DNA from: Voacanga thouarsii
Taxonomy: Eukaryota > Streptophyta > Magnoliopsida > Gentianales > Apocynaceae
NCBI GenBank assembly: GCA_026120185.1
Contig: JANUWF010001218.1
Span: 2,852,001-2,916,000 of the forward strand
Direction of reading: 5' to 3'
DNA length: 64,000 nt
Shown here piece by piece: positions 46,653 through 59,462 of this stretch. The notes beneath the pieces are model-generated. The model saw only the letters and a list, made by a program, of their open reading frames with translations. It was not told where the DNA came from and did not search any database. The translations under genes were made by a program, and so were the position numbers. Positions within the stretch are counted from its first letter, which is position 1; each line of letters starts with the position of its first letter.

Positions 46653-47590
46653 CCTCGAATTACATTTGACGGGAGTTAGATAAGAAGAGAATTACACAAG
46701 AATTCTACAGAAGACTGGACACGAGGCCCTTTTTCATAAAAAAACCAAAATTGTAAAATGCATGAATATATATAATTATTTTTAGTCCATAACCATCCAC
46801 CATAACATTAATTATGTTTAAACAAAATAAACATATAATTTTTATTATTCAAAATTATTATTTTGGGTCCCGTCTCTGGTAGTGAAAACGGCGGTCCCAC
46901 TGGCCGATTAGTGGGCAGGGTTAAGGGGGCAGTGCCCTTTGAAAGAAAATTTTATTTTACCATCTCAAAACAAATGAGATTTTTCCTTTCCAAAATTCTA
47001 TTTTAGAAAATTTATTAATTGCTGGAATGTCGTGAAATAGGACAGAACCGGTGCCGGTTAGAGGCCAGAGGCGGCGCCAGCTGCAGCCGGGTTTTTTAAA
47101 TTTTTTTTTCAGAAATGATTTTTGGACGTCGTGGAATAGTATAGAACCAGTGCCGGTTAGGAGCCATAGCCTGCACCGGTTGCAGTTTGGAAAAGTCGGC
47201 AATTTTTAAAAATTTTCCAGAAACGTTTTCTAGGGCCTTCATCTTCTGTAACGGTTTGGTGAGAACAATTCTCAGCAAAGTTTTTCTGTTTTAGAGCTCA
47301 AAACAACAAGTAATTTGTTAATTTAAACAAAAATAAAAGGCAACAAACATGTTCACAGAAAACGTTTTTTTGTAAAAAAAAAACCTGTAGCACACAGAAA
47401 ACAATCATTAACAACTTTCGAAATATGTTGTAACTATTACACAAGCATATTGTGCTACAGACTCAACCTACAATGCTCTAACGATTTTGACTCGAGTGAA
47501 AATAATTTTTCACAGTTAACAAAGACATACTCGAATACATGAAATAGCTGTCACGTAGGGGAAAAAATGTTAGCAAACCACACATAGCAA
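46653..47590 (-). other. Copia-D leader, primer-binding-site-proximal part
   Basis: Leader between the primer-binding site and Tekay-E. It contains a GC-rich block at 46865-46945 and a tandem repeat of period 99 bp (47029-47127, 47128 to about 47226) with AGAACCGGTGCCGGTTAG and GGCGGCGCCAGCTG. A minus frame of 81 codons (46957-47202) encodes the repeated phrase LTGTGS-(V/I)-LFHD twice, but protein status is doubtful. Confidence 0.6.
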
Positions 47591-47603
47591 GGCTCTGATT
47601 CCA
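47591..47603 (-). promoter_or_regulatory. Primer-binding site (initiator tRNA-Met type) of copia-D
   Basis: Minus-strand TGGAATCAGAGCC, one base from the LTR end, differs from the standard TGGTATCAGAGCC at one position. It shows that the LTR to its right is the 5' LTR. Confidence 0.88.
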
Positions 47604-47604
47604 C

Positions 47605-49388
47605 TGTATGGTATCTCATGCATATCATATATGGCGTAGCGGAAAGAATAAGAATAAGATACCATCCCAAGATACGCATACATGTGAAAAATAAGATATA
47701 AAGAGAAGAAGATCACCTTTCTAATGAGTCCTTGTCGTTAAAATCTTTCCTTTCTTTACTGAGGCTCGATCCAGCAATCCTCTTAATCAAACACCACGAG
47801 AGTCGAATGTCCAGCCACTACAATCATAGTGTGTGATTATCTCTAACAGAAATCCACATGGAGGATCACTCTCAAGCACAAAGATGTTTCTGTGCTAGCA
47901 GAAACCAAGAATGGCGGCTAGGGTTTTGATAAAGAACAACGAGATCGAGAGAAGAGAAGGGAGTCGTGTGTGCCCTAGGGTTTTGGAGTTATTTTGTGAA
48001 TCTTCTTCTTTTAGGAATCGTGCATATATCCTATATATCACGGAAAAATCCTGCTGAAAATACTCTATCTGAGAATTCTAAAACAATTAGAATTCTCTAA
48101 TTGTAATTGGAACCATCATGTTCTCAAAATTATAATTTGGCCACAACAACTTACTCTATCTGAGAATTCTAAAACAATTAGAATTCTCTAATTGTAATTG
48201 GAACCATCAAATTCTCACAATTATAATTTGGCCACAACAACTTCTCTTTCTTGCAATTAACCCCACTATGTTATCAAATAACATCTTGAGTATATAATCA
48301 TTTATTGTGTGTGACCTATTAGGTTTCCTAGTCAATTGGTAGCGAATATGAATTAATTCAAATGTCTTTGAGATTAATAATTCATAATTAATTAGAATTA
48401 ATCATATTAATTCTAATCAGGATTAGTTTATTAATTCATCAATTAATAAACCAATATTCCCAGATCATGAGCGGTATCTAGCAACACATCATGATCACCT
48501 AAGAGTCCAGGAAGTCAAGTGGCTTGACATGAACCCTTCAATAACAAATTATAGTGCAATTAACTTCTTTCACCATACAATATCTCAATCGGTTTGGAGT
48601 ACGGAATTAGTGCCAACTCCCTCTAGAATGTATTGATTCTAGCTTGAATATAATAGTACTTGTACCAGGAACCCACAACTTTAGATGTGTATCAATTGGA
48701 ACTATTTCCAATACACAGTCGCCTTGGCCAAGGACTTCTCGAGTAGTAATTCCTACAAGTGGCTGTGAGATATTTGCCCTTACTATTAGGAGTGGTGAAT
48801 CATTTATTGACCATCTCAACTACTTTCATTTACCTTACAATTTACCCAATATCCATCCCATAGGCAACCATCGATCTGGCTCCAGAGATTGGAATCAAAG
48901 CACAATACTCAACAAACAAAGTACCTTGGAGATCTCTAGTCTAAGGATACTTACACGTTTGTTATATTGAGATTATATCACTGGCACTAAATAGTTATCC
49001 ATGTGATTATCTTATAGTTAGGTCATCCAATGTACTTGTTCTATTAACAAGCATCCACGTATTAATTTTGAGTATCTCAATACTCATGGATATGAGAAAC
49101 ACTGCCCGATCGAATCAAGAAGTCTAACACATGCTAGTCTTAACGCATTAATGATGCCTTATTTCATTAATACTATGACTAGGGACTATTTAAGTACTAA
49201 CACTATATAGTATAGTAGGAATCTCATATCATGATTTTCTTATCACAGTGTTGTATTAGGGACTTTATCTAACAGTTATATTACACAAAAGTAAACAAAG
49301 GAAACTGTAAGATAAATAACACCTTTTATTAAATAAAATATGTCATATACAATGTACAAGTGATTGTCTCAAGGGCATAACACTAACA
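47605..49388 (-). repeat. Copia-D 5' LTR (about 1.78 kb)
   Basis: In element sense it starts TGTTAGTGTTATGCCC at 49388 and ends GAGATACCATACA at 47605. A 91-bp direct duplication (48062-48152 and 48153-48243) is absent from the 3' LTR and explains most of the length difference. No genes. Confidence 0.92.
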
Positions 49389-49393
49389 AAACT

Positions 49394-51315
49394 CTCCTAA
49401 ACCCAAAACACCCTCTTCTGCCCAAGAATTCCAGACGCCACTCTCCCTAAGGACTTCATCCATTGTACCCTCCAATCTTCTCCAAAATTGAAAACTAAAC
49501 CTAAGGTGAGTAACCCTTTAATCCCTTCAAATAATCTCCTTTTTTTCTCCTCAATCTTGATCATCAAGGGGCTGATCCTTGTCCCCTTTTATTAGAGATT
49601 TTTGAGAAGAAGGCCAAAAGCATCACAATTAACCTTTCTTCCTCAAATGAACCCAAGCAACCACCAAAGGCGCCACCTTTGCTATTAGTGTGTTTGTCAT
49701 CAAGAGGTATTCTTGGTCTCAATCCCCTTTTGCTTATATAAGGTTGTTTTTATGGTGGTGTTGTCTTACATGGAGGCTAGATGAAAGCATGAATAGACTA
49801 TATTGATGAGTTTGAGGGTTCAATGGAATGAACTAGGCATGTATGTCTTTGTATTAGAGGTCCTTGCATTGATGATGAGATTTGATTTTATACATACCAT
49901 GGTGAGATGCATAATCATGAAAATCTATAGCAATGTGCTAACTATTTAGATGTCATGGATGATATGATCATAGGGATTCATGATATATGAAAGGATGAGT
50001 GGATTCATAACTAGTTTCTAATAATAGAAACATTGATTCCAGATAAGGAAGAAAAATAAAAAAGAGATCAAACGTTGCCTTGGTTGATTATTGAGAATAT
50101 CCAAGTAAGTCTCTGCTTAACTATTTTGCTAAATATTATATGTTTGCAAGTATTTTTGTACAATGATATTTGAAATGGTGTTAATATGATGATTGACATG
50201 ATGATTGAAATGTTGGTTAAATATGATGAATTTTACTGTGGTATTTTGATACTTGGTTTGAAAACGTGGTCATTTTATTCTCTAATGAATTTGTCAAATC
50301 TCAATTTTTAAACTGAAATGATTTCTTTTCTTTATTACTAAACATTTTGGAAAACTTATTGTCAAAAACCACGTGTTACAAAAACAAGTAATCAATGATT
50401 GTGAAAACAAAGGAAATGATTCTGCCTCTAAATTGGGAGCATTGAGTACTCAACGGGGGTGGGCTCGTACTGCTAGTATTAAAGAGTTAGAGTGAATCTT
50501 CTAGCAGCAGACCACTTCCAAAAGATGAACTCAACTTGAAGATGTGACAATACTACTTAGTCAGGCCAATCCGAGCTAGCATATAGGTCCATGTAGACTT
50601 TATTTATCAGAGTTGGACAACCTGTATCTTGGGTGTAGAGATGGAAGAGTATCTCACCCTAATAAGAGATTCCCCCTTTGTCCATTGTTGAAAAGTTACA
50701 TTGGGACGCTATCATGGTGGTAACCATGATATAGATTGTAACTCTATCATTTGAATCATTGCTAATCCCTACATAATGAACTTATGATTATGATGAGATG
50801 ATGATTTATTGAGAACTGCTTTGAATATGATGAGCAATGCTCCTTTATGATTATAATGAGATAATGGTTTATTGAGAACTGCTTTGGATATGATGAGCAA
50901 TGCTCATTTGAATAATTGTTTATTGATGAAAAGTCTTGCAAACATGATTTTGTAATTTTGATATACCTGCATCCACGAAATATTTATATATGACATTCGC
51001 ACACACGAGACTTACTAAGATACCAATCTCACTCTATTTTACATCATGTTTTCAGGAGGATGCTTTTATTGAGAAGGTTGAAGAGATAAGAGATAACCTT
51101 CAATTTATTTAATTCTGCTTTGTACTTCTTTCAAAAGATGATTGTTAGTTTAAGATTCTCAAACTTGCATAAATTTTAACTTTAGTTGTAATAAGATTAT
51201 CATATAATTTTATTTAGACATTTTTGTTCCTTTTGTATCTTGTTATAAAGACCCCTGGTCCTTTGGACGGAACGACATCCCGCCTATTTGGGTACGTAAG
51301 TAGTGGGGTGTTACA
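49394..51315 (+). repeat. Tekay-B 5' LTR, second part
   Basis: Continues 28328 across copia-D and ends GGGGTGTTACA. It holds the palindrome 50442-50453 and, near 51255-51280, GTCCTTTGGAC followed by a weakened CGGAACGACATCCCG. It is recognisable as a Tekay LTR but well diverged from Tekay-E. No genes. Confidence 0.88.
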
Positions 51316-51317
51316 AG

Positions 51318-51329
51318 TGGTATCAGAGA
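51318..51329 (+). promoter_or_regulatory. Primer-binding site (initiator tRNA-Met type) of Tekay-B
   Basis: TGGTATCAGAGA follows the LTR end by two bases. Confidence 0.93.
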
Positions 51330-51375
51330 TTAGGTTTAGACAATTGACTTTGTTGAATAGTACGTAAACCCTAAG

Positions 51376-53821
51376 ATGAATAAAAGATCTTCAGCTGAGA
51401 CTAGTCTTTTATGTGTGATCCCACGAGTAGTAGAGCATAGCCCAATCTCTATAGCAGATTCATCATCCTTTGATTCGGAGACAGAACCTGAGGGTGGATG
51501 GTTTTTGAGTGAGGATGAAGTAGACCATGAACCACCTATGATAGAAGACTTTGATGTAGAGGAAGAACTTAAGAATCCAATACTTGAGATTGAGGGGGAG
51601 ATAGGAGAGCAAGAGTGAAACGGAAGTGATTGAAGGGAAGGATAGTATTGATACACCTGCGACCCCGTCAATAGAGGATGCCTGAATTTGAGAAAGTGGG
51701 GAACGTTGAGTATGAAAGAGATTATGAAGGGGATATAGGGGATGGAAGAGCAAGGAATGATGAGAATGAGGATAAGATAGGGGGACTTGAGATTGAGGGG
51801 GAGATAGGAGAGCTTGATAGCGAGGTAAAGCGGAAGTGATTGAGGATGAGGGTAGTATTGATGCACTTGGGACCCCATCAATAGAGGAAGAAATCCTAAC
51901 TCTTCTAGGAAGGAGTCATACGAGTTAGAATCTAGGGGGCCTGGGAGTCAGCCTAAGAAGAAGCTTTGATCTTTTGGTTTCGCCAAGAATCGTGTGGAAG
52001 ATCATCTCAGTGTTGGGTATCTCATGCATATCATATATGGCGCAGCGAAAAAATAAGAATAAGATACCAACCCAAGATCCGTATATGTATGGAAAACAAG
52101 ACGTAAAGAGAACAAAGGTAACAGCTTTTCCATTCTTTGAGCATCTGAAAAATAAAAATTTTCCTTCTTCAAGTCGACGAGTGATCCAGTAATCCTCTTG
52201 ATTAAACACCACGAGAGTTGAATATCCAACCACTATAATCACAGCATGTGATTATCTCTAATAGAAATCCACACGGAAGATCATACTCAAGCACCAAGAT
52301 GTTTATGTGCTAGCATAAACCAAAATGGCGGCTAGGGTTTATTCATCAAGAACAACAAGAGAAAGAGAGAGGAGAAAGAATGTCGTGTGTCCTAGGGTTT
52401 TGGAGAGTTGTTTCCGTTAATCCCTCCCAACTAGGGTTTCGTGTATCTCATCTATTTGTTACACGAAAATCTCTTCCAATGCCGAGAATTCTAAAATAAT
52501 TAGAATTCCTTAATTGTAATTGGAAACATCAAATTCTCAAAATTACAATTTGAATCATAAATTATAACTAATTATAATTTGTTCACAAAAACTTCTCTTT
52601 CTCGCAATTAACCCCACTATGTTATAAAATAACATCTTCAGTATATAATCCTCTATTGTGTGTGACCTATTAGGTTTCCCAGTCAATTAGTAGCAAACAT
52701 GAATTAATCCAAACGTCTTTGAGATTAATAATCCATAATTAATTAGAATTAATCAAATTGATTCTAATCAGGATTGGTTTATTTCATCAATTAATACACC
52801 CATATCCCCAGATCATGAGCGGTATCTAGCAACACATCATGACCACCTAAGAGTCTAGGAAATCAAGTGGCTTAACATAAACCCTTCAATAATAAACTAC
52901 AGTGCAATTAACTCCTTTCACCATACAATATCTCATTCGGTTTAAAGTACAGAATTAGTGCCAACTCCCTCCAGAATATATCAATTTTGGCCCGAATATA
53001 ATAGTACTTGTACCAGGAACCCACTACTCTAGATGTGTATCAATTGGAACTGTTTCTAATACACAGTCGCCTTGGTCAAGGATTTCTCGAGTAGTAATTC
53101 CTATAAGTGGCCGTGAGATATTCGCCCCTACTATTAAGAGTGGTGAATCCTTTATTGACCCTTTCAATTACTTTCATTTACCTCATAATGTCCCAAATAT
53201 CCATCCCAAAGGCAGCCCTCGATCTGACTCCAGAGAATGGAATCGAAGCACAATGTTCAACAAACAAAGTACATTGGATATCTCAAGTCTAAGAATACTT
53301 GCATGTTTACTATATTGAGATTATATCACTGGCACTAAATAGTTATTCATGTGATTATCTTATAGCTAGGTCATCCAATGAACTTGTTTCATTAACAAGC
53401 ATCCACGTGTTAATTTTGAGTGTCTCAATACTCACGGATATAAGAACCACTGCCTGATCTAATCTGGAAGTCTAACACATGTTAGTCTTAACGCATTAAT
53501 GATGTCCTATCTCATTAATATTACGACTAGGGACTATTTAAGTACTAACACTGTACAGCGTAGTAGGAATCTCATATCATGATCTTTATCATAATTTCCT
53601 TAACACAATGTTGTACTAGGGACTTTATCTAATAGTTATTTTACACAAAATTAAACAAAAGAAACTGTAAGATAAATAATGTCTTTTATTAAAATAAAAT
53701 GTGTCATATATAATGTACAAGTGATTGCCTCTAGGACATAACACTAACACCCAACAGCAGTGCAGAATAGATAGTGGAACCTTCTCCTGAGACTTCTAAG
53801 GATTCCATCGACTCTAGTGAA
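51376..53821 (+). pseudogene. Pre-gag acidic ORF of Tekay-B, frameshifted and split by a copia LTR
   Basis: The ATG at 51376, about 50 bp after the primer-binding site, gives an 80-residue open frame rich in Ser/Asp/Glu (SSSFDSETEPEGG, PPMIEDFDVEEEL, NPILEIEGEIGEQE). Coding character continues beyond the stop in other frames through a 203-bp direct repeat (51583 and 51786). The copia LTR at 52011-53756 follows, and the ORF seems to end near 53821 with a Ser/Asp-rich segment (SKDSIDSSEA). Position and composition match the pre-gag ORFs of Tekay-E and element C. The hydrophobic-acidic motifs are weaker than in Tekay-E. Confidence 0.55.
52011..53756 (-). mobile_element. Solo copia LTR (same family as copia-D), in Tekay-B leader
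   Basis: On the plus strand it starts TGTTGGGTATCTCATGC; the end is either ACACTAACA at 53749 or CCCAACA at 53756. It aligns over its length with the copia-D LTRs. CAGTG occurs beside both ends (52007-52011 and about 53758-53762) but not in perfect register, so the duplication is uncertain. There is no internal copia sequence. Confidence 0.82.
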
Positions 53822-54144
53822 GCTTAGAGTTTATAGGACCATTAGTGCTTATTCTTTTAAATTCATGAAGAGATGTTCGTTTATTTATTTTATTCTGCAG
53901 GTACTCTTTATTTTGGATTTTGTTTCACAAGAATAATAGGAGTACCTAGTAGGATATTCCCTTATTTTGTACCAAGTTGGATTGGGTTAATGAAAAAATG
54001 ATTTTATTGATTTTTCTATACTATTTGTAATATTATTCACAAAATTCATTTCTTATCAAATTGCAAATTGTTTCCAATCCATGAGTTAATTCATTGCATA
54101 TCATGTACTTTTCCTTGAATGAACCTTGTATTGGGTGCAAATAG
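53822..54144 (+). other. Tekay-B spacer between pre-gag ORF and gag
   Basis: AT-rich non-coding stretch, comparable with 39584-39854 in Tekay-E. Nothing else is visible. Confidence 0.6.
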
Positions 54145-55280
54145 ATGGCACCAAGACGTAAGGTTGCAGGACTAGGTAGGGCTACTCAAGAGAGCGGGTC
54201 ATTAGCTCCTGAGTCTAAGCAGGAGTGGCAATCCACACCAGAGGTGGAGGAGGATTCCGAGCAGGAGCAGGAATTGACATCGGGAGGGGCCAAAGAAGTG
54301 ACCATGGGGCAAGCCTTTGATAAAATGGCTGCCATTCTTCAACATTTGCCTGAGATAGTGGACCATGTGGATAAGAAAGCACCTAAGGGTGAAGATGAGG
54401 CATTGAAATGAATCTTGAAGTTCCAACCTCCAACGTTCCAAGGAGAGGCGGAATAGGACGAGAAGGCAGAGCAATAGATTGAGCAGATGGAGGACATTTT
54501 CGCAACGCTACAATATACCGAGAAGATGAGGGTGAAGTTTACACCATTCAAGTTGAGAGGACTTGTCCGAGCATGGTGGCAACGAGTCCAGGAGCATTGG
54601 GAGAGGAAAGATTATGACTGGACATGGAAGAACTTTGTTGAGGCTTTTCGAATAGAATACATTTCGCAATGGATAGCAGAGAAGAGGGAGGATGAGTTCC
54701 AAACCCTCAAGTAAGGAGGGATGACCGTGGCCCAATATGCAGCATGGTTTACACAACTGTCTAAGTACTACACATGTTTGGTGGACACTGAGCAGAAACG
54801 GACGCGGTAATTTGTGAAACATTTCAGGCAAGATCTGAGGAAAGTACTGGCTCTATCTCGGCTGATGACATATACAATTGTAGTTGACGCAGCGACCCAA
54901 ATGGAGAACGAGGATAAGAACCGGTTGATAAACTGGCCATTCCAACCAAATCGCCCACCAATGCGACCTCCAATTAACAAGCGACCCGCTAGTTTGATGC
55001 AGTGGGAAAACAAGGGGAAATAGCCAAGGATAGTTCCACCCGGTCCTATGACAAATATACTAATGTGTTGGAACTGTGGAACGCGAGATCATGCTGAAAG
55101 GGATTGCTGGTCTAAGGGAGTATCAAGGAGATGTATCAACTGTGTTGATCTGAACAATCTGAGGAACAATTGCCCTAAACCACTCAGGATGGGGCAAGAG
55201 CTTCAACTCAACTAGCTGGGATAAATAGAGGAGCAACTGTTGGTACGGCTGAAGGAGGAGGCCAAAAACCTTAAGTGAAA
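54145..55280 (+). pseudogene. gag: Tekay-B gag with capsid and zinc knuckle
   Basis: The ATG at 54145 starts MAPRRKVAGLGRATQE, aligned with the Tekay-E stub. Capsid signatures are FQPPTFQGEAE, RGLVRAWWQRVQEHWER, WKNFVEAFRIEYISQ and YAAWFTQLSKYY. A zinc knuckle CWNCGTRDHAERDC (CX2CX4HX4C) lies near 55065-55106, followed by a Cys-rich CINCVDLNNLRNNCP. Stops occur at about 54409, 54454, 54475, 54712, 54808 and 55021; several fit CGA-to-TGA, TGG-to-TAG/TGA or CAG-to-TAG changes. Tekay-E has lost this gene. Confidence 0.88.
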
Positions 55281-57085
55281 GCTAAGGTCTTCGCTCTGAA
55301 CCTAAAAGAGGTTGGAGTTGCTTCGGCGGTGGTTGAAGGTACACTTTCTGCTCATGGTCAAGGTATTTATATTTTAATAGACCTCAAATTCATATATGAA
55401 CGATAAGTGTGCATGCTATTTAGGTTGGGACAGAGTAGAAATACCTTATACCATGTTAGTAAGCACCCCATTGGGGAGGCAAAGATGCAAGTAGGGTAGT
55501 GCAAAGGTATACTATTGTGGTCGGCAAGGAGATTTTGAAGACGGGCCTCATAATCCTACCTATCGATGACTATGATCTGATTCTGAGTATGGATTGGTTA
55601 GTGAAACATGGAGTAAGAATAGATTACAAGGTCAAGACAGTGCAGTTTGTTAGACTTGGATGTGATGTATTGAAGTTTAGCGAGAAGAAGGTAAAAGAGT
55701 TGAAATTCCTGATAGCGAGAACAAAGGCCCAGAAGATGCTGAAGAAGAGTTGTGTAGAGTATCTGGCTTACTTAATCAATAAGCCAAAGAATCAGTGTAC
55801 CTTGAAAAGCACCGAAGTGGTGAAGGACTTCGCAGATGTATTTCCGGCCGAGCTCACTTCTCTCCTACCATCACGGGAAGTTGAGTTCACTATCGATCTA
55901 GTTCCTGAAGCTAAGCTAGTATCGAAAACTTCCTATCAGATGGCACCCACAGAATTAAAAAAAATTAAAGGAATAGTTAGAGGAGTTGGTTAAGCAATGG
56001 TATATAAGACCTAATACGTCACCTTGGGGAACCCCGATATTGTTTGTAAAGAAGAAAGATAGGACGCTGAGGTTGTGTACAGACTATAGAGGGTTGAACA
56101 ACCTCACGATCAAGAACAAGTATCTCTTACCTCTAATTAATAAGTTCTTTAATTAGTTGTAAGGTTCTTGTTACTTTTCCAAGCTGGATCTTCGACAAGG
56201 TTATTATCAAGTACGAATTAAGGAGGAGGATATTCCCAAAATAGCCTTCAACACTAGATATGGGCACTACGAGTTCATGGTGATGCCATTTGGAGTAACT
56301 AATGCACACACTGTTTTCATGGATCTTATGCGCAGAGTTTTACAGCCGTTCTTGGATAAGTTCATGGTAGTATTTCTAGATGATATTTTGTTCTATTCTA
56401 AAAGTCCTGAAGAGCATGTAGAACATCTGAAATTAGTACTGGAGAAATTGAGGGAGCATAAACTTTATGCCAAGTTTAGCAAATGCGAGGGAATCAAGGT
56501 GGCCTTCCTTGGTCACATGATATCTAGAAAGGAAATCAAGGTGGACCCAGCAAAAGTCGAGGTTGTCTCTAATTGGAAACAACTGAAGAACGTAATTGAG
56601 ATTAGGAGTTTTCTTAGATTGGTGGGATATTACCGACGGTTCATCAAGAACTTCACTACACTGGCTACGCCAATAACCCGACTACTATGGAAGGACGTAC
56701 CGTATGCCTAGGGTGATAAGTGTGAGAAGAGTTTTTAAGAGCTCAAGAGGAGATAGATGGCGACACCAGTATTGAGTTTACCTGAGGAAGGTAAACCCTA
56801 CTCCTTGTACACAGATGCATTTATAGAAGGTCTAGGGGTCGTACTGATGCAAGATAGAAAAGTTATTGCGTATGCATCGAGAAAAATGAAGCCGCACGAG
56901 GTTTGCTCTGAAGAAATGGCGACACTACTTATCCGACGCATGACTTGGAGTTGGCTGTGATAGTTTTTACTCTGAAGAAGTAGCGACACTACTTATATGG
57001 AGCAAAGTATGAAGTCTTCATGGATCATAAGAGCCTGAAATATATCTTCACTCAAAAGAACTTGAATATAAGGAAGAAAAGATGG
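55281..57085 (+). pseudogene. pol: Tekay-B pol: protease, reverse transcriptase, RNase H
   Basis: The protease is poorly preserved; its active-site region near 55370 is broken, but DYDLILSMDWLVKHG (near 55565) is clear. RT follows: [37 protein letters not shown] with YRGLNN near 56085, [10 protein letters not shown] (motif A) near 56180, MPFGVTNAH near 56280 and FLDDIL (motif C) near 56377. RNase H begins near 56790 with YTDAFIEGLG. Near 56486 GIKV replaces the usual segment before VAFLGH, and a ~30-bp duplication lies near 56908/56971; both look like local template switches. Many stops inactivate it. Confidence 0.88.
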
Positions 57086-58033
57086 ATGGAGTTTTTGGAA
57101 GAATATAAGTGTCCAATTAGCTACCACCCAAGGAAGGCTAACGTGGTAGCTGATACGCTGAGCCAAAAGGTGAGGATAGCTAGTATGAGGGTGCAAGAAG
57201 TCTAAATAGTACAAGAACTCTTGGAACGAAAGGCGGAAGTAGGAGAAGGAAAGATCAGCTTATGTAATCTAAGGATGGAACCTAAGCTATGGCAAGAGAT
57301 TGGAGAGGTGCAGCGAGGTAACCAAGACTTTCAAACTTTTAAAGCAAAGGAAATCAAAAGAGAAAACAAGAAGTTTCAGACTGATGAAGTGGAGTGTTGT
57401 ATTTTTGAGAACGGATATGTGCACTGGATGACCCAGTATTGAAGAGAAAGATAATGGGCGAGGCTCACAAGAGTAAGTATACTATTCATCTTGGAGAAGT
57501 GAAGATGTACCAAGATTTGAAGAAGACCTACTAGTGGCCAAGGATGAAAAGGGATATGGCACAATACGTCTCTACTTGTCTGACATGTCAGAAAGTAAAG
57601 GTGGTGCATAAGAAAGTAGTTGGATTACTGCAACCGTTCCCTATTCCCGAGCAGAAGTAGTAGGAGGTGACGATGGATTTTGTTACCGGACTACCGATGT
57701 CGAAGACTTTGAAGGGTGTCGTTTGGGTTATGGTTGACAGGTTAACCAAGACTGCTCATTTTATTTCGGCAAATGTTAAAAATTTTATAGAGAAGCTGGT
57801 TAAGACATACTATTGGGAAGTGGTCAGATTGCATAGTGTACCATCGGGTATCGTATCTAACCGGGATCCTAGGTTCACTTCAAGATTTTAGATCAAATTT
57901 CAAGAGTCAATAGGGACGACTCTGAAGCTCAGCACTTCTGCTCATCTGCAGACTAATAGACAGTCTCAGAGAGTCATCCAGATATTGGAGAACATGCTTA
58001 GGGTTTATGTGTTGGATTTTGGAGATAAGTGGA
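57086..58033 (+). pseudogene. pol: Tekay-B integrase, first part
   Basis: The zinc-finger region ([31 protein letters not shown]) lies near 57450-57600. The core begins [10 protein letters not shown] near 57667, with VWVMVDRLTKTAHFI. The second and third catalytic sites read [11 protein letters not shown] and TNRQSQRVIQ, where SDRD and TDGQSERV are expected, so Asp-to-Asn and Glu-to-Gln changes abolish the active site. The copia solo LTR interrupts it within GDKWI. Stops occur near 57440, 57531, 57659 and 57889. Confidence 0.87.
58029..58033. repeat. Target-site duplication GTGGA (pairs with 59802-59806)
   Basis: Identical 5-mers flank the plus-oriented copia LTR. Removing the LTR and one copy restores the integrase reading order. 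Confidence 0.88.
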
Positions 58034-59416
58034 TATTAGTGTTATACCCTAGTGGCAATCACTTATACGTTGTATATGATATATTTTATTTTAATAAAAG
58101 ACATTATTTATCTTCCAGTTTCTTTTGTGTACTTTTGTGTAATATAACTGTTAGATAAAGTCCCTAGTACAATACTGTGTTAAAGAAATCATGATAGAGA
58201 TCATGATATGAGATTCCTACTACACTGTATAGTGTTGTAACTTAAATAGTCCCTAGTTGTAGTATTAATGAGATATGACATCATTAATGCATTAAAAATA
58301 GCATGTGTTAGACTTCCTGATTTGATCAGGTGGTGTTTCTCATATCCGTGAGTATTGAGATACTCAAAGTTAACACGTGGATGCTTGTTAATAGAACAAG
58401 TACATTAGATAACCTAGTTATGAGATAATCACATGGATAACTATTTAGTGCCAGTGATAAAATCACATTATAGCAAATGTGCAAATATCATTAAACTTAA
58501 GATCTCCAAGGTACTTTGTTTGCTGAGTATTGTGCTTTGATTTCAATCTCTGGAGCCAAATCGAGGGCTACCTATGGGATGGATATTGGGTACATTGTGA
58601 GGTAAACGAAAGTAGTTGAGAGGGTCAATAAAGGATTCACCACTCCTAATAGTAGCAGTGAATATCTCATGACCACTTGTAGAAATTACTACTCGAGAAG
58701 TCCTTGGCCAAGGCGACTGTGTATTAAAAACAGTTCCAATTGATACACATCTAGAGTAGTGGGTTTCTAGTACAAGTACTATTAAATTTGGGCCAGAATT
58801 GATATACATTCTGGAGGGAGTTGGCACTAATTTTATACTCCAAACCGAGTGAGATATTGTATGGTAAAAAGAGTTAATTGCACTATAGTTTGTTATTGAA
58901 GGGTTCATGTCAAGCCACTTGACTTCCTGAACTCTTGGGTGCTCATGATGTGTTGCTAGATACCGCTCATGATTTGGGAATATGGGTTTATTAATTGATG
59001 AATTAATAAACCAATCCTGATTAGAATCAATATGATTAATTCTAATTAATTATAGATTATTAATCTCAAAGAAATTTGAATTAATTCATATTCGCTACCC
59101 ATTGACTAGGAAACCTAATAAGTCACACACAATAGAGGATTATACACTCAAGATGTTATTTGATAACATAGTGGGGTTAATTGCGAGAAAGAGAAGTAGT
59201 TGTGGCCAAATTATAATTATTTATAATTTATGGGCCAAATTATAATTGTGAGAACTTGATGTTTCCAATTAAAGTTAGGGAATTCTAATTGTTTTAGAAT
59301 CTTAAGATGAAGGGTTTTTTTTCGGTTCCTTTTTTGGTGATATATGCGAGATATGCACCAAACTTAATTGGAGAGTGATTCACGAAAAACCCTTCTCTTC
59401 TTCTTCTTCTTGTTAT

Positions 59417-59462
<46 letters not shown>

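Noticed and set aside
52007..53762. Exact target duplication CAGTG around the minus-oriented solo copia LTR
   Set aside because: The copies are out of register with the LTR ends by one or two bases on each side, so I leave the duplication unproven.
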